A DNA stretch of 64,000 nt, taken from Candidatus Gastranaerophilales bacterium. Lineage in GTDB: Bacteria; Cyanobacteriota; Vampirovibrionia; Gastranaerophilales; Gastranaerophilaceae. Made by a program: the position numbers and the translations under genes. Shown piece by piece: positions 63,268 to 64,000 of the stretch (position 1 is its first letter; every line of letters begins with the position of its first letter). A model generated the notes under the pieces. The model was not told where the DNA came from. It made no database searches and saw nothing but the letters and a program-made list of their open reading frames with translations. The stretch spans positions 219,131-283,130 of the forward strand of contig CALUYS010000001.1 of NCBI GenBank assembly GCA_944325065.1, written 5' to 3'.

Positions 63268-64000
63268 ATGAATCCGATATCAAATTTGCCAGCAATTCAA
63301 GATCTAAAACGTCCTCAGCAGAACCAAGGATATAATCGTCAATATTTTGGCAATGACGAGATAGATGAAGTTGTATTAAGTAATAAAGAAGAACAAAAAA
63401 AGAAAAAAGCATGGACAATAGGCACAGCTATATTAGGAACGTTAGCTTTAGTTGGTGGGACACTTTTTGGGTTGAACAGATATGGAATAATAGGCAAAGA
63501 TGCAAAGAATTTAAAAGGATTCAAATCAATAACACAAGGTGAAGGTGATAGTGCAAAAAAACTAGCATCTATTGCCCAAACTGATAAAGCATGGACAGGT
63601 TCAACTTGGGGTGGTGTTGCTGAGACAATAAAATCGACTCTTGAGAACAAAAATGAAACTAAATTTCAACAAATCATATTTGTTGGTTCAGAAGATAGTC
63701 AAAAAGCATTAAAAAATTCTTTGGGTGAGGCAATGTTTAACAAATTGAAAATTATTAATGCTAAGTCAGATAATGTCAAAGACGTCGCATATGATGCGGC
63801 TAAAAATTATGGAGCTATGAGCAATAATTTAATAATTGCTGATAGTGCTATTGATAATTTATACGATGAAATTGAAAAAGCAATAACATCATTAAACGAT
63901 CCAACAACACCTGCAACATCTGGAACATCTGGAACATCTGGAACATCTGGAACATCTGGAACATCTGGAACATCTGGAACATCTGGAACATCTGGAACAT
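63268..64000 (+). CDS. Orphan single-pass membrane protein with Thr-Ser-Gly repeats, C-terminus beyond window
   Basis: The frame opens at ATG 63268 with AAGGA about 9 nt upstream and runs 244 codons to the window edge without a stop. No family is recognised. A basic N-terminus (about 1-48, with EEQKKKK) precedes one hydrophobic helix (50-68, TIGTAILGTLALVGGTLFG) and a helical, mainly polar domain (about 75-215). From residue 217 on, the triplet Thr-Ser-Gly is repeated at least nine times. This looks like a membrane-anchored protein with a flexible, possibly stalk-like repeat. It is divergent from nadK. Confidence 0.7.
   Translation, partial: MNPISNLPAIQDLKRPQQNQGYNRQYFGNDEIDEVVLSNKEEQKKKKAWTIGTAILGTLALVGGTLFGLNRYGIIGKDAKNLKGFKSITQGEGDSAKKLASIAQTDKAWTGSTWGGVAETIKSTLENKNETKFQQIIFVGSEDSQKALKNSLGEAMFNKLKIINAKSDNVKDVAYDAAKNYGAMSNNLIIADSAIDNLYDEIEKAITSLNDPTTPATSGTSGTSGTSGTSGTSGTSGTSGTSGT
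63916..64000 (+). repeat. 9-bp tandem repeat (ACATCTGGA)n, continuing past the window
   Basis: Nine complete identical units and the start of a tenth run to the right edge. Each unit encodes Thr-Ser-Gly in frame, so copy-number change alters protein length and not the frame. Confidence 0.97.

Noticed and set aside
63339..63650. Minus-strand 103-codon frame opposite the truncated orphan
   Set aside because: It overlaps the plus-strand gene, which has a ribosome site, a membrane helix and a coding repeat.
63916..64000. CRISPR array
   Set aside because: Units are 9 bp, without spacers, and encode in-frame Thr-Ser-Gly.

Overview
The window is strongly A+T-rich, gene-dense bacterial chromosome. 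It uses the standard bacterial code: TGA is a normal stop, for example in glgC and etfB. About 52 genes are visible and nearly all are chromosomal housekeeping or central metabolism. I see no rRNA, tRNA, CRISPR array, transposase, integrase or phage gene. Together, a group-B-like [FeFe] hydrogenase next to a Rex-type redox regulator, an ETF pair, cyanobacteria-like RecA and DnaJ sequences, type IV prepilin-like proteins and many orphan Lys/Asn-rich proteins suggest a fermentative gut relative of cyanobacteria (Melainabacteria/Vampirovibrionia, Gastranaerophilales). That assignment is an inference from remembered family features, not a search result.

Layout. 1-3.0 kb: end of an RND-type membrane fusion protein, a thioredoxin-like lipoprotein and glgC (minus). 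3.1-10.2 kb: a minus-strand run pheA, dnaJ, queE, mfd, and a PrsA/SurA-like isomerase. 10.3-16.6 kb: a phosphohexomutase, gpsA (convergent), then recA-metG-prfB. 16.6-24.8 kb: an aquaporin, folP-proA-proB, two orphan genes, ald, pyrF and a small orphan. 25.1-34.9 kb: pheT, a sensor kinase, yidD, a histidine phosphatase, mutS2, a ROK sugar kinase and holA. 34.9-38.5 kb: etfB-etfA and a TPR protein. 38.6-41 kb: a cluster of orphans, including a 46-residue membrane protein. 41-47 kb: leuA, purB, and the rex, NuoE-like, [FeFe] hydrogenase, isochorismatase-like group. 47-54 kb: a large orphan, proS-gatD and a 733-residue orphan. 54.2-56.9 kb: aroC-aroK-aroB. 56.9-64 kb: a large prepilin-like gene, eda, a nitrilase-family amidase, recN, nadK and a truncated repeat-containing orphan.

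How genes work together. glgC, the mutase and the ROK kinase fit glycogen and sugar-phosphate flow. aroBCK and pheA make chorismate and phenylpyruvate. proBA, leuA, purB, pyrF, folP, queE and nadK are biosynthetic. rex, the NuoE-like protein and the hydrogenase form a redox-disposal module that etfAB may complement.

Three patterns stand out. (1) Six genes (dnaJ, proB, the histidine phosphatase gene, mutS2, the TPR gene, nadK) have a TATAAT or TAAAAT box only 6-7 nt before the ATG and no Shine-Dalgarno sequence, which predicts leaderless mRNAs. (2) Four long perfect inverted repeats (18-22 bp arms) with unrelated sequences lie upstream of proB and inside proS, aroB and recN. (3) Two genes look frameshifted at their 5' ends: the prepilin gene at a G5 run, and an orphan at about 40.0-40.1 kb.
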